From Chelonoidis abingdonii (taxonomy: Eukaryota > Chordata > Testudines > Testudinidae): a DNA stretch of 64,000 bases. The stretch's first letter is position 1. Each line of letters opens with the position of its first letter. The notes below the pieces were generated by a model that saw only the letters and a program-made list of their open reading frames with translations, searched no databases and was not told the DNA's origin. A program made the translations under genes and the position numbers. Positions 1 to 10,317 of the stretch are shown here, piece by piece. The stretch lies in NCBI RefSeq assembly GCF_003597395.2, contig NC_133782.1, positions 9,316,534 to 9,380,533 of the forward strand, written 5' to 3'.

Positions 1-1436
1 GAATTTCATTCTACTCCATATTGTATTTCCTTCCACCTATAGAATTGGATTTATTTATTTATTTAAGAAAGGAAGTTTGATTGGCTCCCCTGACATGGCT
101 GTGTTATTACAAACTCAGATTACGTGGCAAGAGAGCCCTTTTCGATAGAAAGCAGGAAACAGAACTGTGCTTCCCCTGTGTGCTGAAGGGCAGCTTAACC
201 CTTATCTCCTATCTCTCTCTCTCTGCTCTGAACTGTTGTCATACACTATAGCTCAATAGGGCTCAACATAGCCATATATGGCTAAAAACCATGCCTTTAA
301 AAGAATTTCACTGCAGAAAACTACAGAATGGTAAATTTACAGATATAGCTGAAACTAATGTACTCTGATTCCATATATACACTTAAGACACAATAAAAAT
401 GATAGCTGGAGAAAGAGAAAAAAATGGTATTTAAATTTGAAAACAAATTTCCAATTCAGCCAGATGCATTACAGTTATTTTCTTTCCACACAACATTTAA
501 ATGCTCATGCTTTATAGCTAATGCGCACCAAAAAAGCGCAAATTTTGAGCCGGAACAAAATTCAGATTATATATTTGATTTTAAATTCCACAGTTTGCTT
601 TGTATTGGTTAATTATATAAACATCTAATCCAGTAAAAGAAACAACAGTATGTGATTTGCACAGTGACCCAACAATACACAAATTGGCAATATTCACAAT
701 CCACAAATAATTTGAAAACCCAGAATTATGCACTAACGAAATTTGCAGATAATTTTGAACACTGACCAACTGTTGGAATTTTACTACTTGCTCGAGGTCA
801 ATTCTTCCATGAGGAAATAAAACAAAATGGATCAAACAAAATATTTGTTATGAATTATTCACTCAGTCTGATAAAAATGAATTTAAGGTAGGATATTTGA
901 AGATAAATGTAATGTTTTACTCTTTACTGAAAATACCATTATTTAGTTTGCTTTCAAATCATGGATTATTTTCTAGGTGATTGGAATTAATATGCTGCTA
1001 ATTGTTAAGTAGGTAGATACAAGCATGCCAAACCTCCTACTATCTAAGCAAGCACAATATGGGTTTACATCTGGTCTCGAGCAGTGATGGGCAGACTTTA
1101 AACAGGTTGGCTGTACAGTTCAGATAAGCGCTCAGAAGCCTGGATACTTATCCAAAGCTTATTCAACCTACCTGAACCACTTGGTTCTACAAAATTACAC
1201 TGGCAGTCTGGTGAGAACAGGCTTTCTCCTAAAATTTCTGGCACTTCCTGCTTCCAGCTGGGCTGGAAATCCTGCAAGAACAGTCTTTCGCTGTTGACAT
1301 TTCATGTTGTGGTAAACTGGAAGCACAGAGATGCACAACATTGAAAATGAAGGAGAAAACCATTTTAATTAAACTGCACTGAAAGTCTAGTTGCAGTTTG
1401 AGGGGAAGATTTAGCCTCAGATAAAAGATAAATCCT
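1..1436. other. AT-rich noncoding sequence, no gene seen
   Basis: All open frames here are short and show no protein-like pattern. A short CT run lies at about 211-225 and a TTTA run at about 51-64. The part from 1080 to 1360 is less AT-rich and may be an old, worn repeat, but I cannot name it. Confidence 0.6.
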
Positions 1437-1735
1437 GGCTAGGTCTACACTAGCTCTTTTGTCAGTAAAACTTTTGTTGGTCAGGGGTGTGAATAAAACA
1501 CACTCCTGATCAACAAAAGTTTCACCGACAGAAGCGCCAGTGTGGAATGTGCAATGTCTGCAGGAGACGCTCTCCCGACTACATAGCCACCGCTGCTCAT
1601 TGGGGGTGGTTTAATTATGCCAGCAGGAGAGCTCTCTCCCGTCAGAGCAGAGTGGCTACGCAGCAGACCTTACAGCCGTGCAGCTGCACCAATACAGCTG
1701 TGCCACTGTAAGGTCCGTAGTGTAGACACAGCCTC
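1437..1735. mobile_element. MITE family A, copy 1 (GTCTACACTA termini)
   Basis: The two ends are inverted copies: GGTCTACACTA near 1442 and its complement TAGTGTAGAC near 1719-1728. Just inside the left end is a strong internal hairpin, with arms at about 1470-1491 and 1499-1521. The element has no coding capacity. The pattern is that of a non-autonomous DNA transposon, and I recognise the terminal motif as common in turtle DNA. Superfamily is uncertain; Harbinger-like is plausible. A second copy lies at 29043-29305. Confidence 0.72.
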
Positions 1736-1850
1736 AATCGCTTCATGTGTCGCTAACCAGGATCTACATTCCACAGCTCATAACCTGTGGATGGAATGAG
1801 AACTGACAACAACATATTTTCTGAAAGGAGATATCTAGCTACATGCCGTG

Positions 1851-2770
1851 TTGTTGTAGCCATGTTGGTCCCAGGATATTAGAGAGACTAGATGGGTGCG
1901 GTAATATCTTTTATTGGACCAACTTCTGTTGGTGAGAGAGACAAGCTTTAGAGCAGAGGTGGGCAAACTACGGCCCGCGGGACCCTCCTGCCCGGCCTCT
2001 GAGCTTCTGGTCTGGGAGGCTGGCCCCTGGCCCCTCCCCTGCTGTTCCCCCTCCCCTGCAGCCTCAGCTCACTCCGCCGCCAGCACAATGCTCTGGACTG
2101 TGAGCTCCTGGGGCAGTGCAGCTGCAGAGCCTGACCTGACCCGGTGTTCTATGCTGCACAGTGGCGACGGCACGGCTATAGCGCCACCAGCCACCGGTGC
2201 TCCAGGCAGCGCAGTAAAGGGGGCGGGGGGTTCGATAGAGGGTAGGGGAGTTTGGGGGAGTAGGCAGGGGGCAGGGGTGTGACTAGGGGTCGAGATGATC
2301 AGAGGGCAGGGAACAGGGGGGCTGAATGGGAGCAGGGGTCTCATGGGGGAGGCAGTCAGGAATGAGAGGAGCGGTTGGATGGGACAGTGGGGGGCAGTCA
2401 GGGGAAGGGGTTACTGCGGCGATCAGGGGACAGAGAGACGGGGTGGTTGGATGGGGCAGGAGTTCTAGGGGGGCAGTCAGGATTGAGAGGATGGGTTGGA
2501 TGGGGTGGCAGGAGGCAGTCAAGGGCGGGGGTTCTGGGGATAGTCAGGGGACAGGGACCCGGGGCATGTGTGAATGGGGCAGGGGTCCTGGGGGGTGAGA
2601 TAAGGGGTTGGGGCCAGGCTATGACCCCCTCCCCTAACCGGCCCTCCATACAATTTCCAAAACCCGATGCAGCCCTCAGGCCAAAAAGTTTGCCTGTCCC
2701 TGCTTTAGAGCTACACAGAGCTCTTCCTCAGGTCTGGGAAAGGTACCCAGAGGGTCACAGCTAAATACAA
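1851..2770. mobile_element. Penelope-like terminal repeat, split by a hAT insertion
   Basis: Outer parts are 1851-1953 and 2711 to about 2770; 1954-2702 is a later hAT insertion. The left part holds GTAGCCATGTTGGTC and GGTAATATCTTTTATTGG, also seen inverted at 12872-13016 and partly at 24360-24466. With the insertion removed, the minus strand reads CUGAGGA, a stem-loop rich in GAGCUC, then UAAAG. This resembles a hammerhead core (CUGANGA, stem II, GAAA) with one core base changed. Penelope-like elements are known to carry hammerhead ribozymes in their terminal repeats; assignment of this family to them is my inference. Confidence 0.6.
1954..2702 (-). mobile_element. hAT family A, copy 1 (G-rich minisatellite interior)
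   Basis: Ends are inverted (CAGAGGTGGGCAAACT on the left, AGTTTGCCTGTCCCTG on the right). The flanks carry a perfect 8-bp duplication CTTTAGAG at 1946-1953 and 2703-2710, as expected of hAT transposition. The interior, about 2210-2640, is a degenerate G-rich tandem repeat with units around GGGGCAGTCAGGGGACAGG. No transposase is encoded, so the element would depend on one supplied in trans. Orientation is opposite to the copy at 8134-8742. Open frames inside are by-products of the stop-poor G-rich repeat. Confidence 0.88.
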
Positions 2771-2886
2771 GGTCAAACAGATAGTTCAGTATAAGTAGTT
2801 AGCACATATACTAAGGGACCATTTAAGGTGAAGTAGCCTTGAATGGCCCTTTACAATGTGTGCTAACCACTTAATGCACACTCCAC

Positions 2887-3075
2887 TGACTTGGGCTTGC
2901 GCTACATAACTAAAAATAACCGTGTAGACTTTTGGGTTAACATGGGAGCTTGGGCTCTGAAGCCTGGTGGCATGGGAGGGTGGGCTTCAGAGCCCAGGCC
3001 CAAACATCTACACAGCTATTTTTTAGCACTGTAGCACGAGCCCAAGTCTGTGGGCCTGGGCTTTAAGACTTGCTG
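2887..3075. mobile_element. MITE family B, copy 1 (foldback)
   Basis: The core 2887-3050 is close to palindromic. GACTTGGGCTTGCGCTACA on the left matches the complement of GTAGCACGAGCCCAAGTC on the right, and an inner pair GGGCTCTGAAGCC / GGGCTTCAGAGCCC continues the fold. The motif CTAAAAATA next to GTGTAGA is shared with 35971-36247 and 47280-47712. The outer ends of this copy are unclear, and there is no coding capacity. Confidence 0.7.
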
Positions 3076-3525
3076 CCATGGGTCTCTGCTTGGCATGTAG
3101 GCTGTAGCCAGAGAGCGCAGAAGAGCGCACTGGGTAGTGCTGCTAACATCTGCATCAAAAAGGTGCAGCATACATTTCTCCTGATCCTGTGTCTGTTTCT
3201 AGGCACTAGCTTGGCCAGTCATGCCTTTTCAGGATCTCAGAGCCCTAAATGTGCTAATCTGTGTGGTCAGGAGGGATGCTAGAGAAATTCTGCCCGAGTC
3301 CACTGTGTGTGTGGTGAAGTTGGGAAAGGCTCCCCACACAGTCCCTGGGGCAACCCAGCAGGACCAGCTGGCATACAGGTCTGAATGAGTCGAAATTTAA
3401 TGGGCAAAGCACTACATGACCTTTTAACGGTGGGAAGTTGCCTCTTTAGCAGGAAACATCTGCGAAAAATATCCATTTCTTTAGGCAAGGTTGATATTTG
3501 TGTCAGCGTCACTGAGCGTACAGAC
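3076..3525. other. Noncoding sequence between repeats
   Basis: I see no gene, RNA motif or clear repeat boundary here. Short open frames on both strands show no recognisable protein. Confidence 0.5.
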
Positions 3526-4834
3526 CAGGGGCCGGCAGAAGCAGTGTGCCGAGTCTTCATTTATTCACTCTAACTTAAGGTTTCATGTGCCGGTAATACA
3601 TTTTAACATTTTTAGAAGGTCTCTTTGTAAAGTCTATGGGCTTGGCTACACTGGAGAGTTGCAGCGCTGGTGAAGGGTTTACAGCGCTGCAACTCACTCT
3701 GTGTACACACTTACAAAGCCCAGCCAGCGCTGCAACTCCCTGGCTGCAGCGCTGGCTGAACACCTGGTCTGTGGGGATTTGTAGCGATTCCAGCGCTGGT
3801 GATCAGCGCTCTCACTGCAGGTGTGGACCAACACGCTTGTTTTGGCCCTGGAATAATGGTATTAGAAGCGTAATCCTAGAATCCTGTGTCTTACAACAAC
3901 CGGAATGGAGGGCTTGCAAGACGGGCTCATAATACAAACACCCTTGCACGAAGATTCTCTTTGATCCAGGGCGATGCGAGCTGAGCCGCGGCAGGGAAAT
4001 TGCTTTTGGATGTTTTCCACAGTTGTTGTTTGAGGGGAGAGGGGAGTCCGTTGTTGAGCAGCTGCTTATGTGTGCTGAAGGCTGTTTAGGGTGTTATATT
4101 GCATTAGTGAATAAGAAGAGGGGCTGGGGGAGGGTCAAAACTTTTATAAATGAACTGAATTTTAAAATGGACTGTTGGTGTATCTTCAGTCTCTTAGAAT
4201 CTTGCAAGGCAGGGAGCTGGACCAGCTGCTAAGTGTTCTTGAGGAGAGAAACGCCGGTGGAGGGGTGGGGAGAGTCCATCGGGAGAAGCTGCTTATGCTG
4301 GTCTTGAGCCTTTTTGCATTAAGAGTGATTGGAGAGAGGGGTGGGGAAATGACAGAATTTTGCAAGGCAGGGAAGCTGTCCGCTCCAAAAACCACTCTCT
4401 CTGTCTCCCCCGACGCTCCCTGTCAACTCCACCCCCCTTTGAAAAGAGCACGTTGTAGCACTTGAACGACTGGGATAGCTGCCCACAATGCACCCTCCAC
4501 AACAGCGCTGCAAATGCTGCAAGTGGCCACACGCAGGCTGGTAGCTGTTCAGTTGTTGCCACCTGCGCAGCTGTTCCTACAGCAGCTGTTGCGACGCACA
4601 GCTGTAACTCCAGCGCTGCACAGTCCAAGTGTAGCCAGCCGTATAAATAAACAAACTATTGTTGTATGGTAGGTAAATGAGGTTTTTCAAATGTTTAAGA
4701 AGCTTCATTTAAATTAAATTAAAATGCAAGCCCCCGACCACAGTGGCCAGGACGGGCAGGTGTGTGAGTGCCATTGAAGAATCAGCTCAGTGCGTGCTGC
4801 CTTCTGGCACCCGTGCCATAGGTTGCCTACCCTG
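3526..4834 (+). mobile_element. hAT family B, copy 1 (split by a Harbinger-like element)
   Basis: The two halves, 3526-3637 and 4642-4834, together match the uninterrupted copy at 43089-43398. Shared landmarks include GTGCCGAGTCTTCATTTATT, AACTATTGTTGTATG and CATAGGTTGCCTAC. Termini are CAGGGGCCGGCA and TGCCTACCCTG. Any 8-bp target duplication is poorly preserved (GTACAGAC against GTATATGA). The element is non-autonomous, and the interior 3638-4641 is a later insertion. Confidence 0.8.
3638..4641. mobile_element. Harbinger-like non-autonomous DNA transposon
   Basis: Ends are inverted: GGGCTTGGCTACACT on the left, AGTGTAGCCAGCCG on the right. The motif CAGCGCTG recurs many times near both ends, a subterminal repeat pattern typical of transposase-binding regions. 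The insertion point is fixed by comparison with the uninterrupted host copy at 43089-43398; the host sequence at the junction is TAT on both sides, which would fit a 3-bp duplication. I find no transposase in its 1004 bp. Harbinger assignment rests on the GGGC-type terminus and the short duplication and is an inference. Confidence 0.75.
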
Positions 4835-5285
4835 GTATATGACATACCATACCTACCTCACAAACACTGGGGAATGTGCACAATATGAACTGCCCCATGG
4901 CTGGCCTGAAATGAACTACGGAATGACTGCCAGAGAACGGATCTGAAATAGCATACCAAACACCGAATCCATCTGCATCACTAGGCTTCGGTCTTCTACA
5001 AAGTAGCCGCATTAAACACCAACTACCCTGTGTGACCAACTAGCTGATCCTGAAAATATACGAGAATACAAGGTGTCTGGCACATTTTTGCCTGCTGGCT
5101 CTGGCAACATCCGCTGCTGGAGCTTCCTCTTGCCACAGGTGCTGCGAAGCCTTTTCCTGCCCATGGGAAAGATCTCGATGCACGTGGGAGGCAGCCTCTT
5201 CACTGATCATGTCTAGCTGCACACGCAGTGTGGAAGACAGCTTGCTTTATCACTGAGTTCCTGTAGCTACTATATCCTACACATC
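4835..5285. other. Noncoding sequence, no gene recognised
   Basis: No recognisable gene. Minus-strand frames between 5012 and 5222 have a mildly protein-like composition but no known motif and are probably chance or fossil. Confidence 0.5.
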
Positions 5286-6126
5286 TGTCAAGGTTTTTCC
5301 CCACTTTGAACTTTGGGAACAAAAAGTGGGGACGCTGCCAGAACTTTTAGCTCAATTACATAGCTTAATCTGTACGCTGTCACCAGCCAGGAATTTAAGT
5401 GTCTGGCCAACTTTCTGTCCCCAAAGAATCTTCCCTGCGAACCACAGACCCAAACCCCCTTTGGTCTTAAAACAAGGAGAATATACATCCCCCTCCTTTC
5501 GCCCCCCCACTTTCCCCTCTGGGTTGTCTTGAGAGGCTTCACACCGTCCAAACTCCTTGGATCTTAAAACAAAGGAGAATTTAACCACTCCTTCCTCTCT
5601 TCCCGCCCACCAATTCCTGGTGATTCAGATTCAATCCCTGGAGTTCTAAAAGAAGAAATCAACACGGTTCTTTAAAAAGAAGCTTTAATTCAAAGAAAGA
5701 AAAAATTATCTCTGTAAATCAGGATGGAAATGCTTTACAGGGTAACTCAATTCATATCAGCAGAGGGACCCCAACGCCCTGGCCTTAGATCAAAGTTACA
5801 GCAAACAGTAAAAATCCTTTCAGCAAAAGGACACTATTCACCAAGTTGATAAAACCAAACAATAAGACTAATCCACCTTGCCTGGCTATTACTTACAATT
5901 TTGATTCAGAAAGATTGGGAAAGCCTGGGTGTACGTCTGGTCCCTCTTAGCCCCAAGAGTGAACAACGAACAACACAAAAAGCACAAACAAAGACTTCCC
6001 TCCACCAAGATTTGAAAGTATCTTGTCCCCCTATTGGTCCTCTGGTCAGGTGTCAGCCAGGTTACTGAGCTTCTTAACCCTTTACAGGTAAAAGAGACAT
6101 TAACCCTTAACCATCTATTTATGACA
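5286..6126 (-). mobile_element. Solo LTR 1, minus orientation
   Basis: On the minus strand the element starts TGTCATAAATAG and ends CTTGACA, the TG...CA form of an LTR. The flanks carry an approximate 5-bp duplication, ACATC (5281-5285) and ACACC (6127-6131). An ATTAAA polyadenylation-like signal lies on the minus strand near 5685. No internal retroviral or retrotransposon sequence adjoins, so this is a solo LTR left by recombination between two LTRs. I recognise its AGAGACATTAACCCTTAACC end as frequent in turtle DNA but cannot say whether it is an endogenous retrovirus or a Gypsy-type element. Confidence 0.8.
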
Positions 6127-8045
6127 ACACCAACATGTACAGTGTAGATGGAACCTAATAAGCTAATGGTCATGGAATCTTCAACAAAAATATAATCCTT
6201 CTTTAGCTTTTCACCAGTTATGGTCCTTTTGAAATAGATGTTCATGGTCTTAAATATTTATAAAGCTACTTAGAATAAAGATACCCAGATATATAAATAG
6301 ATATACAAGTGCATCTTGGAATAAATGCACAAGTGATTGCATACGTTGCAAGGACAACTTCTTTGTTTACCAGAAAGAAAAGGCTATTTTAGATGCTATC
6401 TATCATCTCTACATTACCAAAGAAGGTAGTGAAGACACAGCAGTTATAAATTACCGCGTAAAACCATGAGTAAATTTTGTTTAAAACATCTGGATCTAGA
6501 ACTAGAGATTTAAAAAGATACGAGGTTCCAACATAGAGATGTATAAGTGACTTATCTTTAATGTTTTTTTATTTTTTTTACTACAGTCCCATTGGTCTTT
6601 CTGATCTTTCGCTATGACAAATCCATTTATGTTTTCCAAAAATCAAACATGACCAGAAATACATCCATATCCATGACTGATCTACAAAAAGGAGATTGCT
6701 TTGGTTCAGAAAGCTTCTGTGTCAGAAAGACCCTGGAATACATGTCTATTGCTATCACTGCATTTCAGTCACATGGGATGAAATACTGAAGTCTTTACTC
6801 AGAACTTACGTAAAACTTTAGTGGGAGTTTGACCCTAAAAAGCACTGAGCAGGATTTGGCTCACAATTTGCACAATTACTTCCCTCGTGTTTGTATCCTA
6901 TGATGTGGGTAATGAAGTAATGTTTAAACTCAATTAGAGTATTTAAAATGTATATATCTATTTTAATATGCAGACATTTGTGGTAACTTAGATTTAATAT
7001 GGTAATGGCTGAACAGATGTTTAGGAAATTGTGTTCATAAATTGATGGTGACTGACAAAGGATCCATATTTTAAAATGTTAGCTTCCATGGTTTACGATG
7101 TGCTGCTGCTGAGAGTCGGTGTTTTGTCTGTATTTTGTCTGGAAATGAGTGAACTAGCTTTACACTAAAGAGGGCAATGCTTTGCCTTTATTTAAATGAA
7201 AGAAGAAGTGGACAAATCAAATATAGAACCGGTCCATTACACACAATTAGTTTCAAAGGCCCAGATTTCCTCAACTCATTTCTACCACAGCAAATCCAGA
7301 GAAACCATTGACTTCAAGGAAGTTACTCCAGATTTGCACTAATGTAATGAATGTAAGAGAATATATCAGCTATTTTTAAATACCTCATCATTTACAGATC
7401 TGACTACCTTTTCCTATACTCAGTGATATGTACCACTGAACTCCATTAGACTACTCTGAATAGTAAGTACTGCTCCCTATAACAAACGGTGGCAGAATTG
7501 ACTCCATATTGATCAAGAAGCTTTAACATCAGATTGACAATATCCCTGAGGAGCAAGCCAGGGAATGCAAGCATACTATGGTTTCCTGCTACACGGCACT
7601 AAATTATGACCATCAGTATTCCAATCAGTGGCTGATGGTTTTATTTCCCTGCTGAGTTTCTCCAGGTCATTCGTGACAGTTAGAAAAGTGCTTAGTCATT
7701 AAAGCTGCATTGAACAGATGGTTACTGATCAGATATTAGTACCAGAGTAGGGGTCATCTGGCTGCCAAAAAACACTCATCTGAAGCCTGTCTATTTCAGT
7801 CACCTCTGGGACAGCAGTCAGCAAACTGCTAGAGACAGGTGACTCACTGGGCAATGTTATTGTTCACGTTCAGTCGCTCTATGTACAACCAAAGCACACT
7901 TGATACATATTTATAGCCCTGTGATTTCAGTGACTGGTGCTACAGTATCACTTTTGGCTCCAGGTCACTCAATATAGACTTTTGAAAGGAGGGAGGGAAA
8001 AGGTAGGAGAGAAAGAAAACGGTTTGATTTTTTTAGTCATTCGTC
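6127..8045. other. Mostly unique noncoding sequence
   Basis: AT-rich sequence with no called gene. A short fragment near 7259-7345 resembles a worn sauropsid repeat (CATTGACTTCAAGG, TTACTCCAGATTTGCAC). A possible terminal exon at 6587-6789 is listed separately. Confidence 0.5.
6587..6789 (+). other. Possible terminal exon (unconfirmed)
   Basis: A long T-rich tract ending in CTACAG at 6581-6586 has the form of a 3' splice site. It is followed by an open frame of 66 sense codons ending in TGA at 6787-6789. Entering at phase 2, the frame begins PLVFLIFRYDKSIYVF and includes TDLQKGDCFGSESFCVRK. I recognise no protein family. No partner exon, start codon context or polyadenylation signal is evident nearby. 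A chance open frame of this length is quite possible. Confidence 0.18.
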
Positions 8046-9520
8046 ATGGAATCATAAACATAGGGCTGGAAGGGGCCTTGAGAGATTGTCAAGCCCAGCC
8101 CCCTGTGCTGAGGCAGGACAAGTTAACCTAGACCAGAGGTGGGCAAACTTTTTGGCCCAAGGGCCACATCTGGGTTGTGAAACTGTATGGCAGGCCTGGG
8201 TAGGAAAGGCTGTGCCTCCCCAAACAGCCTGGCCCCTGCCCCCATCCAATCCGACTGCCCCCCTCAGAACCCCTGACCCATCCAGCCCCCCCTGATTCCT
8301 GTCCCCTGACCACCCCATCCCGGGACCCCACTCCCTATCCAACTTCCCTTGTTCTCTGTTCCAACAGCCCTGACCCCTATCCACACGCCCCACCCCTGCA
8401 CTTCCCACCCCCCCCAGGAATCCCATACCTAGTCAACACCTGTCCCTGTCCCCTGACCCACCCATCTCTAACGGCTCCCAGTCCCTGACTGCCCCCGAAA
8501 CCCACTGCCCTTTATTCAACTCCCCTCTCTTTCCGCTACCCCATCCATTTACCATGCCGTCACCCTGAACGCCAGGAGCTTGCAGCCGTGCGAGCCTGCC
8601 GGCCCACATGCTGCCCAGAGGCTGCAGGGAGGGACAGCAGGGAGGGGCAGGGACTAGGCTTCCCATGCTGGGAGCTCTCAGGGACCAGGCAGGATGTCCC
8701 ACCGGCACAATGTGGTCGCGGCCGTTAGTTTGCCCACTTCTGACCTGAACTATCCCTGACAGATGTTTGTCCAACCTGTTCTACAAACCTCAGTGATGGG
8801 GATTCCACACCTTCTTTGGAGCCATCCAGAATTCAACTCACCCTGCTATAATTAGTAATTTTATTCCTATTCTTATCTAAATCTCCTGGTGCAAATTAAG
8901 CCATATTTTTGGTCCTACTTTCAGTGACATTGAGAACAATTGATCACCATCCATTTTATATCGAGCTCTTAATATATTGAAGGACGTTTTGTCAGGTCCT
9001 CCTCTCAGTCTCCTTTCTGAACACAAACGTGCCCAATTTTTGAAAACCTTTCCATCCAGGGTCATGAGTTTCCACATTTGATCATTTTTGTGCTCTCTCT
9101 ATATTCTCTCCCTTTGTCAACAATTTCCGAAAGTGTGGAGCAAGAACTAGACACAGCTTTCCAGCTGAAGCCTCACCAGTGTCGGAACAGTGGACAACGT
9201 TACTCTGCGGTCTTATATGCCACAATCCTGTTAATGCACCCCAAAATAATGTTAGACCTTTTCACAGTGGTGATCCCAACTCCTCTATCTTCATTTGTGA
9301 CCACTTTACTCAACCCAAGAATCCTATTCAACATACTCCACCTACCCAGTTATTCTCCATTTGCGTTGTTGTGCCCATTTTTCCTTCGATCTATTAGTTA
9401 CTTTTTTGTTTGTTTATTGAATTCATCTTGGTTTATTGTTGGACGATTCTTAAATTTCAAGTCATTATGAATTCTATCCTGTCCTCCACAAGATTGCAAC
9501 CCCTTCGAGCCTGTTGACAC
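8046..9520 (-). mobile_element. CR1 LINE 3' fragment, minus strand, split by a hAT element
   Basis: The sequence starts with the CR1 3' end in reverse (CATGGAATCATAAACATAGG, then GGCTGGAAGGGGCC). After the hAT insertion (8134-8742) it continues through AACTATCCCTGACAGATG to about 9520, where TTTCAAGTCATTATGAATTC and CTGTCCTCCACAAGATTGCA match the downstream part of a CR1 open reading frame. Coding sequence is too decayed to give a continuous frame. It is 5'-truncated, as usual for CR1 copies, and belongs to a different, older-looking subfamily than the copy at 56784-59715. Confidence 0.85.
8134..8742 (+). mobile_element. hAT family A, copy 2 (C-rich interior), nested in CR1
   Basis: Termini CAGAGGTGGGCAAACTT and TTAGTTTGCCCACTTCTG are inverted and match copy 1 at 1954-2702 in the opposite orientation. 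The 8 bp on each side, ACCTAGAC (8126-8133) and ACCTGAAC (8743-8750), agree at six positions. The interior, about 8220-8560, is a C-rich degenerate tandem repeat (units like CCCTGTCCCCTGACCACCCC). CR1 sequence resumes directly after the insertion, so this hAT is younger than the CR1. Confidence 0.88.
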
Positions 9521-9739
9521 CGCCCAAATGTTATAAACACACTATTGCATTATCAAGTCATACAGGAAAATAATTGACTAGTTACCAAATCAGGATAGAC
9601 CCCTTCAATGATGCCTCTAAATATACCCTGACCAGTTTTGGTGGGCAAACCCTTGTAACTATTCTTGAATATGGTTCTTTCAACCAGTTGTGCACACACC
9701 TCTAGCTATGAAAGGACTATAATCCTCCATTCATTAAAA
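9521..9739. other. Short noncoding spacer
   Basis: No gene, repeat boundary or RNA motif could be identified. Confidence 0.4.
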
Positions 9740-9955
9740 AGTATCAGAGGGTAGCATGTAATGTCTGGATCTGTTAAAGTGACAAAGTTCTGTGGCCACT
9801 TATCGAGATACCAGACGTATTCGACGCATAAGCTTTCATGGCGTGATATACCCACTTGTCAGATGATGCACATCTGACAAAGTGGGTATTCACCCACAAA
9901 AGGCTTATGCTCCAATACATCTGTCGATCTCATTAAAGCCTCCTCGCACTTTTCA
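9740..9955. mobile_element. Penelope-like inverted repeat with two hammerhead-like motifs
   Basis: The right arm reads CTGACAA at 9874-9880, then GTGGGT, loop ATTC, ACCCAC (9882-9897), then AAAAGGCTTATGCTCC. This has the order of a hammerhead ribozyme: CUGANGA, stem II, GAAA, short stem III, cleavage triplet. The left arm gives the same order on the minus strand with an intact GAAA followed by GCUUAUGC. In both arms CUGANGA has become CUGACAA, and in the right arm GAAA has become AAAA. The arms lie head to head. Penelope-like retroelements are known to carry hammerheads in their terminal repeats; I infer membership from this. The ribozymes are probably inactive. Confidence 0.6.
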
Positions 9956-10317
9956 AAACTTCTGTCAGCACGTCTCTTTTCATTGGTTTCATTTTATTTG
10001 CTTTCAGCCGAAAGGGGGAAAATAACTCTCCCCACCACAACAAACAGACATTAGTCTTCTATTTTAATTACCCTTCCAGTCTGAACCTTACTTTCTGAAT
10101 GCTGTTTATTTCAGTAAAACACTAGGGGAGGGCTGAGTTTCCAGCATTGTATCCTGATCACTGTGCTGTGATAAATTTCATGCCTAAAAACATCTTTTGT
10201 TGTAAAGTGCCAAGGGGTTGGTGGTGGGGGGGGGAGGTGAACAGAGCTTTCTTACTTAGCTAGTGGAAGGTAGGTTGGGAGTCACTGCCAGTGCAACACT
10301 GCTGCAATTCTTATTAT
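9956..10317. other. Noncoding sequence
   Basis: No gene seen. A G-run lies at about 10225-10236. A polypyrimidine-AG string at about 10105-10114 resembles a splice acceptor, but no open frame follows it. Confidence 0.45.

Noticed and set aside
1914..2764. Several overlapping glycine-rich or proline-rich frames
   Set aside because: They come from the G-rich minisatellite of a hAT element and have no conserved motif.
3636..4650. Several 60-110 codon frames in the Harbinger-like element read as a transposase
   Set aside because: None shows a DDE or Myb-like pattern; they are short frames within subterminal repeats.
9078..9470. A 130-codon plus-strand frame
   Set aside because: It is antisense to decayed CR1 coding sequence, which leaves stop-poor pyrimidine-rich frames.
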